Shown here in pieces: positions 7,115-15,400 of a stretch of 16,325 nucleotides of DNA. The notes under the pieces were generated by a model. It worked only from the letters and a program-made list of their open reading frames with translations. It ran no database searches and was not told where the DNA came from. Each line of letters begins with the position of its first letter. Position 1 is the stretch's first letter. The DNA is from JBIOHJ01 sp044448905 (GTDB lineage Bacteria > Bacteroidota > Bacteroidia > AKYH767-A > OLB10). The stretch is taken from the NCBI GenBank assembly GCA_044448905.1, contig JBIOHJ010000073.1, forward strand, positions 1 through 16,325, in the 5' to 3' direction. The translations under genes were made by a program, and so were the position numbers.

Positions 7115-8650
7115 TTATTCCTTCTTTTGCAGGTTAGATAAATTATAAGAAATAGAAATAAATCCTCCACTTTTCGGAAATGCTTTTGTTGTAGGCACAC
7201 TCTCCGGCAATAATGATGTTTGATAATCAGTATTTAATTTGTATTCGCTGTCCAATAAGGTAGCCGTGCGCAAGGTTACCCCCACTGTTAAAATAAACCT
7301 GCTGTCGTTTCCGAGAATGAATGACGGACCTGCGTGGAAATTCAAATCATCAAAATCTGATGATATGCTTACTCCTCCCGATAACCCTAATTTTACAGGG
7401 GCAGTTCCCCGCCTGTGAAGATGGAGTAGCCCTCCGATAGACAATAGTAGTTTCCCATCACTTGACACCTGTTTTATATGCGTAACACTGTCATTGATAT
7501 GTTTGTAATAAAACGGGGTTCCCAGGAAATCTATATTTCCAGAATTTAAAAAAGCTCCTGTGCTGAAATCAAGTTTCCATCCGCCTTTTGTATTCAGCTC
7601 AACCGTGATGGTTCTTTCTCTCGGTTTATCACATACTAAAGCAGAGTTTGCTTCAATCGTAAAGGTATATTTTACCAGGTCTTTATCAGGTTTAATAACG
7701 GGAGTAGAAAAAATAAAATTATACTTGTTCATTTTTGAATAGTTAGAAAGTATAATGAAGACATTATTACTCTTAAAAAAATCTTCAATTTCCTTGCAAA
7801 AAGCTTTAATTGCTTCGTTATTTGCGTTAACTTCTTTATCAGACTTTTGTAAAGATTTCTTAAACAACTCCAAAGATTCCTCAGCAGATTTTAATTTTGT
7901 TTCCAAAGCCTTTTGTTGTAATTTCTGTTCATTGGTTGGCTTTTTAATATCCTTCAAAACTTTTATACCTTGCTTGTAACTTTCAATTTTAGAATTCATT
8001 TCATCAACTATATTGTGTGCTTGTTCATTATAAGCTTTAATTAACGGCTCTATTTCTCCGCAGATATCTCTTGATTTGCTTTTATAATAATCGAGCGTGT
8101 CACTTAGATTTTTTTTCAATTTTTCTTTGTCAGTTTCCGTAATACCGAGATATAGTTGCGTTTTCGTTTTAATTTCAGCTTCTAAGTCTTTGCATTTCTT
8201 TTCACAATCACTTAATAAATTTCCATAGTCATTATTCAGGCTGGCTGCGTCTTTTATTTTATTCGCTATGCGTTTTATTTCTGACAGAAGGTTGTTTAAT
8301 TTGTCAGTTGTGGCACTCGCAGCAGCTGCGTCTGCGGGCGACATTTGTCTGTCTTCTAAGTCAGCATTTATACTTTGCGGGCTTTTAAGGGTAAAAAAAG
8401 CAGGTAATTTTATCGCACTAAAAACAGCAGGTGTCTCAATATTGAAGTCTTCTTCCTTCTTTTCGGAAGTAACTTTATATAGATTTCTGTTAATGTTAAT
8501 TATTTCGAGATGAAATTCCTTTTTGAAATTAACGTCATACTCATAGCAACACGAATCTTTAAAAAAATCAATCGTTTGATTTTGCCCGGTTACGTTATAG
8601 TTTAACAGGCTGTTAATAATAATTATCAAAAAACAAATTTTAATTTTCAT
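7115..8650 (-). CDS. Exported coiled-coil protein with possible barrel-like C-terminus, function unknown
   Basis: I do not recognise this 511-residue protein. It begins with a signal peptide (MKIKIC, an isoleucine/leucine-rich core, probable cleavage after Gly22 before QNQ). Residues ~105-300 are highly charged and helical with heptad-like spacing (runs such as KKCKDLEAEIK, KLKSAEESLELFKKS), predicting a long coiled coil. Residues ~355-511 alternate hydrophobic and polar positions (GGWKLDFSTGAFL, KLGLSGGVSISSDF, FHAGPSFIL, FILTVGVTLR, SGGFISISYNLS), like strands of a small outer-membrane beta barrel. It begins 19 bases after the protease gene stop, so the two are almost certainly co-transcribed. 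The likely location is the periplasm or outer membrane, with the helical part possibly reaching the peptidoglycan. The gene is AT-rich. The coding call is firm, the function is not known. Confidence 0.8.
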   Translation of the reverse strand: MKIKICFLIIIINSLLNYNVTGQNQTIDFFKDSCCYEYDVNFKKEFHLEIININRNLYKVTSEKKEEDFNIETPAVFSAIKLPAFFTLKSPQSINADLEDRQMSPADAAAASATTDKLNNLLSEIKRIANKIKDAASLNNDYGNLLSDCEKKCKDLEAEIKTKTQLYLGITETDKEKLKKNLSDTLDYYKSKSRDICGEIEPLIKAYNEQAHNIVDEMNSKIESYKQGIKVLKDIKKPTNEQKLQQKALETKLKSAEESLELFKKSLQKSDKEVNANNEAIKAFCKEIEDFFKSNNVFIILSNYSKMNKYNFIFSTPVIKPDKDLVKYTFTIEANSALVCDKPRERTITVELNTKGGWKLDFSTGAFLNSGNIDFLGTPFYYKHINDSVTHIKQVSSDGKLLLSIGGLLHLHRRGTAPVKLGLSGGVSISSDFDDLNFHAGPSFILGNDSRFILTVGVTLRTATLLDSEYKLNTDYQTSLLPESVPTTKAFPKSGGFISISYNLSNLQKKE

Positions 8651-8669
8651 ATCATTTAAATTTTATGGT

Positions 8670-9470
8670 TTATTGATAAACTTTTTTTGCACATATTTTA
8701 TCATTAGATGATAAGTCATCGGGCCAGCGAATTTCAAAATTTCCCTTGGTGAGCGTATCTGGAACAGCATATATCATAATTGATTTGGGGTCAAAGTCAT
8801 TGCAGGCATACCCGTAAAAAGGCTTAAAAACGAATTGATCAACACAATCCCGTGCCCATTTAAAATGATCATAATAAAATTTATATACTGCGGGAGTATC
8901 CCATGGGATGCTTAGACCAGGGCGCTGGTGCTCATGCATTAGCCCTAATGCATGGCCGAATTCATGCAACACAATTCGTTTCATCTCCGCTTTGTCGGTC
9001 ATGGTGTCCAAACCATGAAGAGCCATTGTAGTTTCACCAAAATGATTAATAGCTTCGCTTCCAACCGATGAAGAATAACCCAGTTCAACAAACGAAACGC
9101 GAATATCACTATACAACATAGTATCAGTTTTTTCCAATCGAATCCCAGTGTATGAATACCATTCATTAGCAATATTTAAAACTTTCCTGGCAGCCTCCAC
9201 ATTGTTTTCCCAAAAAAACACTTTAAGCTTTTTCTTATTCCTCCAGAAATATCTCTCATCACCAATGAATTTAAATTCTTTTTCTGTTTCAAGCCAGGCA
9301 ATACCGCTATCTGCAGATTTTAAATTTTCAAAAACATTAGTGCAAACAAAATTTTGGCTTGAAAGTGTTTTGTTACCCGGTTTTTGGTTTTTTACCAACC
9401 AAATAATTATAAGCAGGCAAAACAGCCCCGCTATAAATAATATTCCTGGTGTTGAAGCTTCTTTTTTCAC
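8670..9470 (-). CDS. Membrane-anchored astacin-like (M12A) zinc metalloprotease
   Basis: A 266-residue metzincin. The zinc motif HEFGHALGLMHEHQRP (169-184) matches the astacin signature HExxHxxGxxHExxR, giving zinc ligands His169, His173 and His179 and catalytic base Glu170. The Met-turn is SIMIY (Met232), with Tyr234 in the place of the astacin zinc-interacting tyrosine. Residues ~10-27 are a single hydrophobic segment (LFIAGLFCLLIIIWLV) with no clear cleavage site, so the protein is probably anchored with its catalytic domain outside the cytoplasm. The segment between anchor and catalytic domain is too short for a classic long propeptide. The start is GTG at 9470-9468: an in-frame TAA lies three codons upstream and there is no nearby ATG. 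It is the first gene of a two-gene operon. Its substrate is unknown; the co-encoded exported protein is one candidate. Confidence 0.87.
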   Translation of the reverse strand: MKKEASTPGILFIAGLFCLLIIIWLVKNQKPGNKTLSSQNFVCTNVFENLKSADSGIAWLETEKEFKFIGDERYFWRNKKKLKVFFWENNVEAARKVLNIANEWYSYTGIRLEKTDTMLYSDIRVSFVELGYSSSVGSEAINHFGETTMALHGLDTMTDKAEMKRIVLHEFGHALGLMHEHQRPGLSIPWDTPAVYKFYYDHFKWARDCVDQFVFKPFYGYACNDFDPKSIMIYAVPDTLTKGNFEIRWPDDLSSNDKICAKKVYQ

Positions 9471-9606
9471 TTGATATTATTCCCGCACAGGCTAGCAATG
9501 CGGAATCATAAATGAATCAGGTAAAGCAGGTTTAATAAACAGGTCAGAAATTAATGTTCGAAAGATATGTAATATAAATTGAATAAGAAAATGTGAACTG
9601 AACGGC

Positions 9607-10058
9607 ACACAAAGGCTGGTGTTTGCCTCACTAAATGAAGTGTGCGCAACACAAAGGCAAGTGTTTGCTTTACTAAGTGAAGTGTGCGCAACACAAAGGC
9701 AAGTGTTTGCCTCACTAAGTGAAGTGTGCGCAACACAAAGGCAAGTGTTTGCCTCACTAATTGAAGTGAGCGCAACACAAAGGCTTGTGTTTGCCTTACT
9801 AAGTGAAGTGTGCGCAACACAAAGGCTAGTGTTTGCCTTACTAAGTGATGTGTGCGCAACACAAAGGCTTGTGTTTGCTTTACTAAGTGAAATGTGCGCA
9901 ACACAAAGGCTAGTGTTTGCCTCACTAAGTGAAGTGAGCGCAACACAAAGGCTAGTGTTTGCTTTACTAAGTGAAGTGTGCGCAACACAAAGGCTAGTGT
10001 TTGCCTCACTAAGTGAAGTGAGCGCAACACAAAGGCTAGTGTTTTTCCTTACTAAGTG
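9607..10058. repeat. 42-bp tandem repeat array, eleven units
   Basis: Units begin (ACACAAAGG) at 9607, 9649, 9691, 9733, 9775, 9817, 9859, 9901, 9943, 9985 and 10027, all exactly 42 bp apart. The last unit has a one-base insertion and fades out at about 10058. Units differ at only a few positions (CTA/CTT/CAA/CTG after AAAGG; GCCTCA/GCTTTA/GCCTTA; GTGTGC/GTGAGC); units 8 and 10 are identical. Each unit contains short dyads: GTGT-GCGCA-ACAC, AACAC-(8)-GTGTT, AGGC-(8)-GCCT and CACT-A-AGTG. There are no unique spacers, so it is not a CRISPR. Because 42 is divisible by three and some frames lack stops, long repetitive reading frames arise on both strands. These are most likely by-products. Confidence 0.95.
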
Positions 10059-10082
10059 CGTTAGCGGATTGCATAAAAGATT

Positions 10083-10090
10083 TACATTTG
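10083..10090 (+). promoter_or_regulatory. Possible Bacteroidota -7 element before HNH gene
   Basis: TACATTTG fits the Bacteroidota -7 consensus TAnnTTTG and ends six bases before the HNH ATG at 10097. No TTTG-like -33 box stands at the usual distance (a TTG at 10069-10071 is too close), and the short gap would give an almost leaderless transcript. The call is tentative. Confidence 0.25.
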
Positions 10091-10096
10091 ACAAGA

Positions 10097-11041
10097 ATGA
10101 AATTTTTCATTGGTGTCACCGATACGGAATGGTTTAAATACTTAACCCAAATAAATCCTGAGGATGTCAACTTCTGGCAACCCGGTGGTAAAGCTTCTTT
10201 TAAAGTAATCGGTCGTGGAGCTCCATTTTTATTTAAGCTTAAAAGCCCGCTTAATGCAATAGGTGGTGTTGGTTTTTTCTCAACTCATTCTATTCTTCCA
10301 ATTTCAATGGCATGGGAAATTTTTGGAAACAGGAATGGAGCTGCAAAAGCAGAGGAGTTTTATAATAACATCCTACGGTTGCGACACAGCAGTAGCGCTC
10401 TGTCCGAAAATCCAAACATTGGCTGCATTGTGCTTACAAATCCGGTTTTTTTCAAAAAAGAAGATTGGGTTGCTACTCCTCCTGATTGGGGGCAAAGTAT
10501 TGTTCAGGGTAAATCATATTCAACAGAAGAAGTTATTGGCAACAATATTTGGAAACAAGTGGAAGCTAACCTGTTTAAATATGGTTTAAACAATAAGGCA
10601 GAAGAAGTAAAAAATCAGCTTATTCTGGAGGAACCTGAAGCTCAGTACGGCAAATCAATCCTGACAAAAGTAAGATTAGGGCAAGGAGCCTTTCGTGTAT
10701 TGGTAACAGATGCATACACAAGAAAATGTACAATTTCTGGTGAAAGGACGTTACCTGTGCTTGAAGCAGCACACATTAAACCATATGCTGAGGCGGGGCC
10801 TCACTTTATTTCAAATGGATTGTTATTGCGGTCTGATATTCACAAACTTTTTGATACTGGTTATATCACAATCACAAAGGATTTAAAAGTTGAAGTCAGC
10901 AGGAAAATTAAAGAAGAGTACGAAAACGGAAGAGATTATTATAAATTTCATGGCAATTCTTTAATCAATATTCCAAGCAGAAGCATTGATAAACCATCAC
11001 ATGAATTTATTGAATGGCATAATAACATTTTTAAAAGATAA
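10097..11041 (+). CDS. HNH endonuclease with PUA-like N-terminal domain
   Basis: A 314-residue predicted DNase. The C-terminal HNH_2-type domain shows C211-T-I-S-G, AAHIKP with His226, SNGLLL with Asn240, and SDIHKLFD with His249, so all three HNH signature residues are present. The N-terminal half (FIGVTDTEWFKYL, VNFWQPGG, FLFKLKSP, GGVGFF, SMAWEIFGNRNGA, GCIVLTNPVFF, WGQSIVQGKSY) resembles an EVE/ASCH/PUA-like fold, a class that in other nucleases reads modified bases. A modification-dependent (type IV-like) restriction role is therefore plausible, but it is inference. The start is ATG 10097: it gives the MKFFIGVTD opening I expect for the family, and the frame extends only four codons further to TTG 10088. 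The gene stands 39 bases after the tandem array. No methyltransferase or other restriction subunit is adjacent. Confidence 0.87.
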   Translation: MKFFIGVTDTEWFKYLTQINPEDVNFWQPGGKASFKVIGRGAPFLFKLKSPLNAIGGVGFFSTHSILPISMAWEIFGNRNGAAKAEEFYNNILRLRHSSSALSENPNIGCIVLTNPVFFKKEDWVATPPDWGQSIVQGKSYSTEEVIGNNIWKQVEANLFKYGLNNKAEEVKNQLILEEPEAQYGKSILTKVRLGQGAFRVLVTDAYTRKCTISGERTLPVLEAAHIKPYAEAGPHFISNGLLLRSDIHKLFDTGYITITKDLKVEVSRKIKEEYENGRDYYKFHGNSLINIPSRSIDKPSHEFIEWHNNIFKR

Positions 11042-11086
11042 AATTAATGAATGAACACACTCCTCATCCATTGCTATGTTTTCAAA

Positions 11087-11109
11087 AGAAATATTTATTA
11101 ATTATTTCT
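11087..11109 (+). terminator. Possible weak terminator after HNH gene
   Basis: A 7-bp inverted repeat, AGAAATA (11087-11093) and TATTTCT (11103-11109), is followed by a T/C-rich stretch (GCTTCTTTTCT). The stem is AT-rich and lies 45 bases after the stop codon, so support is weak. Confidence 0.3.
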
Positions 11110-11187
11110 GCTTCTTTTCTAAGGGCTACTTTATTTCATAGGAGGGACGAAAGGGGAAAAATAAAAACATATAATTTAGTGGTTTAA

Positions 11188-12120
11188 ATGCCTTACCTCA
11201 AACAAGCCTTCTATTACAATATTATGTTGTTCCTTAGTAAAATTCCTGAGTGGGTTATCCTGTATTTATTATTACCGGGCATCGGATTTATTTTAGGTTT
11301 GATTGTTACCGGAGTAGTTCAAAGGATTAGATATTTCAGAAAATTAGAGAAAGCTCGGAAGTATGTTTTATTTTGGATTGACGATATTGTTATGCGAACA
11401 CGTAATTTAATAGATACTCTAAATAAATTCAATGAGAAGTTAGTTAATTTCGATAATGACGATGTTATACTTGCCTATAATATGATTTTTCCTGATTACC
11501 TAATGGAATTTGACAAGGAATTAATTTCAGAGTCATTAGTTTTTAATGCAACGGGCGATTTTAAAACCAATCATTTGCACCTGACAAATCTTTTAGGAAG
11601 ATTAATATACATAAAAGAAATGATGGAAAATTTAAAAAAGAAATATGATAAATTTTCTGATACCTTATTAGAAAAAGTTAACGAGATGGAAAATTTGCAT
11701 TTAGAAATAAATAATAAAGTTGTTAATCATTCTGTTAGAGATAACACACAGCTATATGATGAAATATTAAATCCATTAAATAAATTGATTAAAGATTTTT
11801 CTGCAAAAAATAATCCAGAAAAGAAATTTAAATCAGTCCAAAGAAAAATTGTTTGGGATGGTTTAATCAATCCTATTTACCGACATTGTCAAACACTTAA
11901 TTCAACAAATCAAGATGTTTTGCAATGGTCTTCTGAAGTAAGAGAAATTTGTAAAAAAATAGGAAACTGTATGCAAATTATAAAAAGCTTGAGAAATCAA
12001 AATAGTGGGCAATTTAAAAATTTAGAAGAAGGATTTAAGAAACTTGAAACGGCTTTAACTACTTATAGAAATCATTTTGAGCAAACTCCATTACGAAGAT
12101 GGTGGATCATTTGGAAATAA
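11188..12120 (+). CDS. Single-pass membrane protein with coiled coil, function unknown
   Basis: I do not recognise this 310-residue protein. It has one N-terminal transmembrane segment (about residues 22-44, WVILYLLLPGIGFILGLIV) followed by basic residues (QRIRYFRKLEKARK), suggesting that the rest faces the cytoplasm. The remainder is almost entirely helical and charged, with coiled-coil character near residues 140-190 and 255-295, and it ends with TPLRRWWIIWK. No enzymatic motif is visible. ATG 11188 follows AT-rich DNA without a Shine-Dalgarno; ATG 11224 is an alternative start that keeps the membrane segment. The gene is clearly more AT-rich than the PIG-L and helicase genes, which may mean a different origin. 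It is separated from the HNH gene by 146 bases and may be transcribed alone. Codon-level coherence over 310 residues makes it a likely real gene. Confidence 0.7.
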   Translation: MPYLKQAFYYNIMLFLSKIPEWVILYLLLPGIGFILGLIVTGVVQRIRYFRKLEKARKYVLFWIDDIVMRTRNLIDTLNKFNEKLVNFDNDDVILAYNMIFPDYLMEFDKELISESLVFNATGDFKTNHLHLTNLLGRLIYIKEMMENLKKKYDKFSDTLLEKVNEMENLHLEINNKVVNHSVRDNTQLYDEILNPLNKLIKDFSAKNNPEKKFKSVQRKIVWDGLINPIYRHCQTLNSTNQDVLQWSSEVREICKKIGNCMQIIKSLRNQNSGQFKNLEEGFKKLETALTTYRNHFEQTPLRRWWIIWK

Positions 12121-12159
12121 TTCTTTTGTACTTTCAGTGCCTCCCACTTTTCTATGCAC

Positions 12160-12190
12160 TTTCAGAGTCTTGCTTTTGCAGACTTTGAAA
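12160..12190. terminator. Hairpin after the membrane-protein gene
   Basis: TTTCAGAGTC (12160-12169) pairs with GACTTTGAAA (12181-12190) with one G.T pair. Inside it TGC pairs with GCA around a TTTT loop, with one bulged T. This makes a stem of 13 pairs, 40 bases after the stop codon at 12120. No T tract follows on either strand, so a factor-independent terminator is uncertain. It is followed directly by the palindrome CTCCGGAG (12191-12198). Confidence 0.4.
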
Positions 12191-12229
12191 CTCCGGAGGT
12201 GAAAATATGATTTTTAATTCAACCATACA

Positions 12230-12365
12230 ATTCCGAAAAGCCTTATTTAAAAAGGCAATTGGGTTTCTTTTTTCACCCACTCTTTTCCCCTGCTCCCCTA
12301 CTCTATTTTAATACCAGTAAAAATTAACAAAGATTTCACCCTGCAAGTGCCGTAAAAACGGGGGG
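12230..12365. repeat. Long direct repeat, copy 1
   Basis: It aligns without gaps to 15811-15946 (constant offset 3581). Over 12241-12365 I count about 18 mismatches in 125 bases. It contains a pyrimidine-rich tract (about 12260-12309) and an exact shared block CTGCAAGTGCCGTAAA. It ends with a small hairpin CCGT-AAAA-ACGG before a G run. Confidence 0.85.
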
Positions 12366-12421
12366 AGGACGAAAGGGATACGAGGGCTAAAAAGGGGGGA
12401 GATACAGGGTTTTAGGTTGCA

Positions 12422-15400
12422 TTAAATCTTTTCTAATTTGAAATAGTATTTATTCTCACCTATAATTACATTTACATGATATAGTCCTGCAGCCAGCTTA
12501 GCTATGTCAAGTTCAAGCAAGTCAAAATTTGAAGCAACAACTTGCTGATTATATAAAATTTGACCAAGGGTATTTACAATTAAAAATTGGACTTCTGATT
12601 GACTATTTAACCGAAAGTCAAAATAAACTTTATCCTTTGCCGGTGTTGGGTACATTACAACTTCCGGCCTTCCGACAGAATCAACGATAACAATTGCAGA
12701 ACGCGAACAACCGAGGCTGTCTGTTATTTCTACCAAATATTTACCTGCAACCAAATTGACAGCAGTCATTGAGGTTTGGTTAAGAGCATCGTTCCAGAGA
12801 ACATGGTATGGTGATACTCCTCCTGTCACACCAACTGTTGCCGTTCCTTCTCCAAATGAGGTATTTGGATCATCACGCGTGGATGTAACATCAAGTTTTA
12901 TTTCCGGTGGATCGAATATATTAAGCATGGCTGTTGCAAGGCATCCACGGGAATCCGTAACAGTTATAGTATAATTACCGATACTCAAGTCTGTAACATA
13001 ATCCGTTGTTGCACCTGTACTCCATTGAAAAGAGAATGGGAATACGCCTTGTATAACATTAACGAAGGCCCATGCTATTGTATCTCCATGGCACTTTATT
13101 CCCGTTTGATAAACAGTTATGCCAAGAGAATCTTTGTTAATAAAGATGGTATCTGAGGAAACGCAGCTATTGGAATCCAGAGTCTGGACGTAATAATTTC
13201 CTGGTGTTGATACAGAAATTGTATCTGTGGTTTGCCCGTTACTCCACTGGTACACAAATGGCGGAGTGCCTTCCAGAATTCCGACAGATGCTCCACCCGG
13301 ATTATTATGACAGTCTATGTCGTAACCGGAAATTTGTGTGAGGAGTTGGGATTGTGCAACCTCAAATGTATCCGTCCAGGCGCAGCCACTGTTATCGGTA
13401 ATATTTACTATGTATGTTCCGACAGGTAAGCCGGTAAGGGAACTGGTAGTTGCCCCGTTATTCCACGAATATGAATAAGGCATTGTGCCTCCACTCGTAT
13501 TAATCAATATCGAACCGTCATCATTTCCTACACAAGTTCTGTTTGTTTTGTGAGCCTCATTCCTGAACCAGGTACAATGATAGCATTCAGACGATAACTC
13601 CATCAGTGATACCTGGCTTCCAAAATAAACTTCATAGTTTCCGTTTGAATCAGCATCTGCAACGTGCAAGCTGCTGAATCTCCCCACATCCCACTCTCCG
13701 TAATTTTCAGTGAATATATTAGCAAACGAATCAGCATAAAAGTAAACAGTGCCTTCTGACGTAAAGATGTATTCGGGAATGGTGTCGTTGTTCAAATCAG
13801 ATACAAGGATACCATTAATCCGGCTTTTGACAGGCTGAAATGAATGGATTACCTGGTGAGTAATGCCATTGATAATACTTATTTTACCGGAATCATTTGC
13901 TGCAACAATTTCCTGCAATCCATCATTGTCGAAATCATAAAGTGTTGCTGCATAATATTTATCTGTGCTCTGCCAATGCTGGCTCGAAACCGGGTCAAGG
14001 ATGTGTAAATATCGCTGAGCTACTACTATTTGTTTATTCGAGGCTCCTGTTACATTCCCTATAGCCAGCGATCCGATCATATAGTACGTTGAATTTTCCA
14101 GGGAAGCCGAGCTCCATTTTCGCAAAAATGTAATAGGATCTATTACATAAATGGAATCATCACATTGCACGATTAAATCTGCATAGTTGTCATTATCAAC
14201 ATCGGCCACATCGAACATATGAAACTCAGAAAAATTTTCACTGGTATAAAGATGAGACGCTACAATTGTTTTAGTCTGACCGTCTATGATATATATTGCC
14301 CCGGTATAACCTTTCCCAGTGCAAATTATAATTTCTTTATCTCCATCATTATCTATATCAGCAATTTTACATCCCCAAATGCCTGTCAATATGGTTTGGG
14401 GGAAAAATGTCGGTGTACTTTGCCATTCTAAATCATGAGTCAATGCATTGAAAACTGAAATAATTCCAGCACCAAGATTCTCGCTTGCGATCGAAACACT
14501 AACTATTTCATTTATGCCGTCATTATCAATGTCATCAATCGCAATTCCATAGAAGGGGCCGTGTATAGCAAGGGTTTGCCATACAATGGCCTGGGTGGTG
14601 ATATTGCCGATAAAAATATGATTTGATGACCAGATGACTTCAAGCTGTCCGTCATTATTTACATCGGCAACCTGCATTCCCCGAACTCCGTTATCAGGAT
14701 TGGTGATTTGCCACAGTTGAGCTAAAGACATAGCATTAATACAGTGAACTTCTCCCCACTGTCCGTCACCATAAATAAGCTCATCAATTCCGTCACCTGT
14801 GACATCTTTCACAGTAAAAGAGTTCATGCCTGAACTGGAAGTTACCTGGTATTTGTGATTTTGGGTGTCAACATCATACGCATCCAAAAAAATGGATGAG
14901 GTTTGTGCGACCAGTAATTCTTTTATACCATCATTGTCAATATCGGATAACTCCATCTCTACCCAGGTATTTTCATCTATTGTATTAAATTGCCATTGTG
15001 TAACGATATTAGAACCATTCACCGAAAGCACAAGTCCCGTTGATGTCATTAATTCCAAAGCCGGATCCGTATCAACATTGCCGATTTTGAAGTACTGCCC
15101 TCCATAGGGAATTTTTCGGATTAATGAAAACGTATTCTTATCGTACACATAAATTGTATCCTTGGTGCCGGCTACGAAGTTGCCCATGCCATCATTGTCC
15201 ACGTCTCCATATTCAATATGAGTTATATCGTAATAAGAAGGAATTGAAAACCTCGCCAGTATATTTTTTGTGAAGGCATCATAAATTACTACAGATCCGT
15301 CTCCCAGGCCGGCTGCTATCTGCCTGTTTCCATTATTATACATATCAAGGAAATCAAGCGTTGTCACATCTTCCTCGAACAGTTCACTTGTCCACACTAT

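Larger units (their letters stand above)
9471..10096. other. Divergent intergenic region with tandem array
   Basis: This 626-base region lies between the protease operon (-) and the HNH gene (+). Bases 9471-9606 show no gene or clear structure and must hold the protease promoter, which I cannot locate. Bases 9607-10058 are the 42-bp tandem array. Bases 10059-10096 hold the probable HNH promoter. Confidence 0.6.
12121..12421. other. Convergent intergenic region
   Basis: This 301-base stretch lies between the membrane-protein gene (+) and the T9SS protein gene (-). It holds the hairpin at 12160-12190, the palindrome CTCCGGAG, the first copy of the ~135-bp direct repeat (12230-12365) and a purine-rich tail with GGACGAAAGGG (12367-12377). 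A 34-codon frame at 12207-12311 preceded by GGAGGT is probably fortuitous. Confidence 0.5.

Noticed and set aside
9607..10058. CRISPR array
   Set aside because: Units are contiguous with no unique spacers, and no cas genes are present.
9492..10137. Three overlapping repetitive reading frames (200, 172 and 159 residues) over the 42-bp array
   Set aside because: They arise because the unit is 42 bases and lacks stops in these frames; unit differences show no protein-level constraint, and the frames overlap on opposite strands.
2933..11041. Helicase and HNH nuclease as one restriction system
   Set aside because: They are 3.2 kb apart, with a minus-strand envelope-protein operon and two repeat arrays between them, so the sequence does not support joint function.
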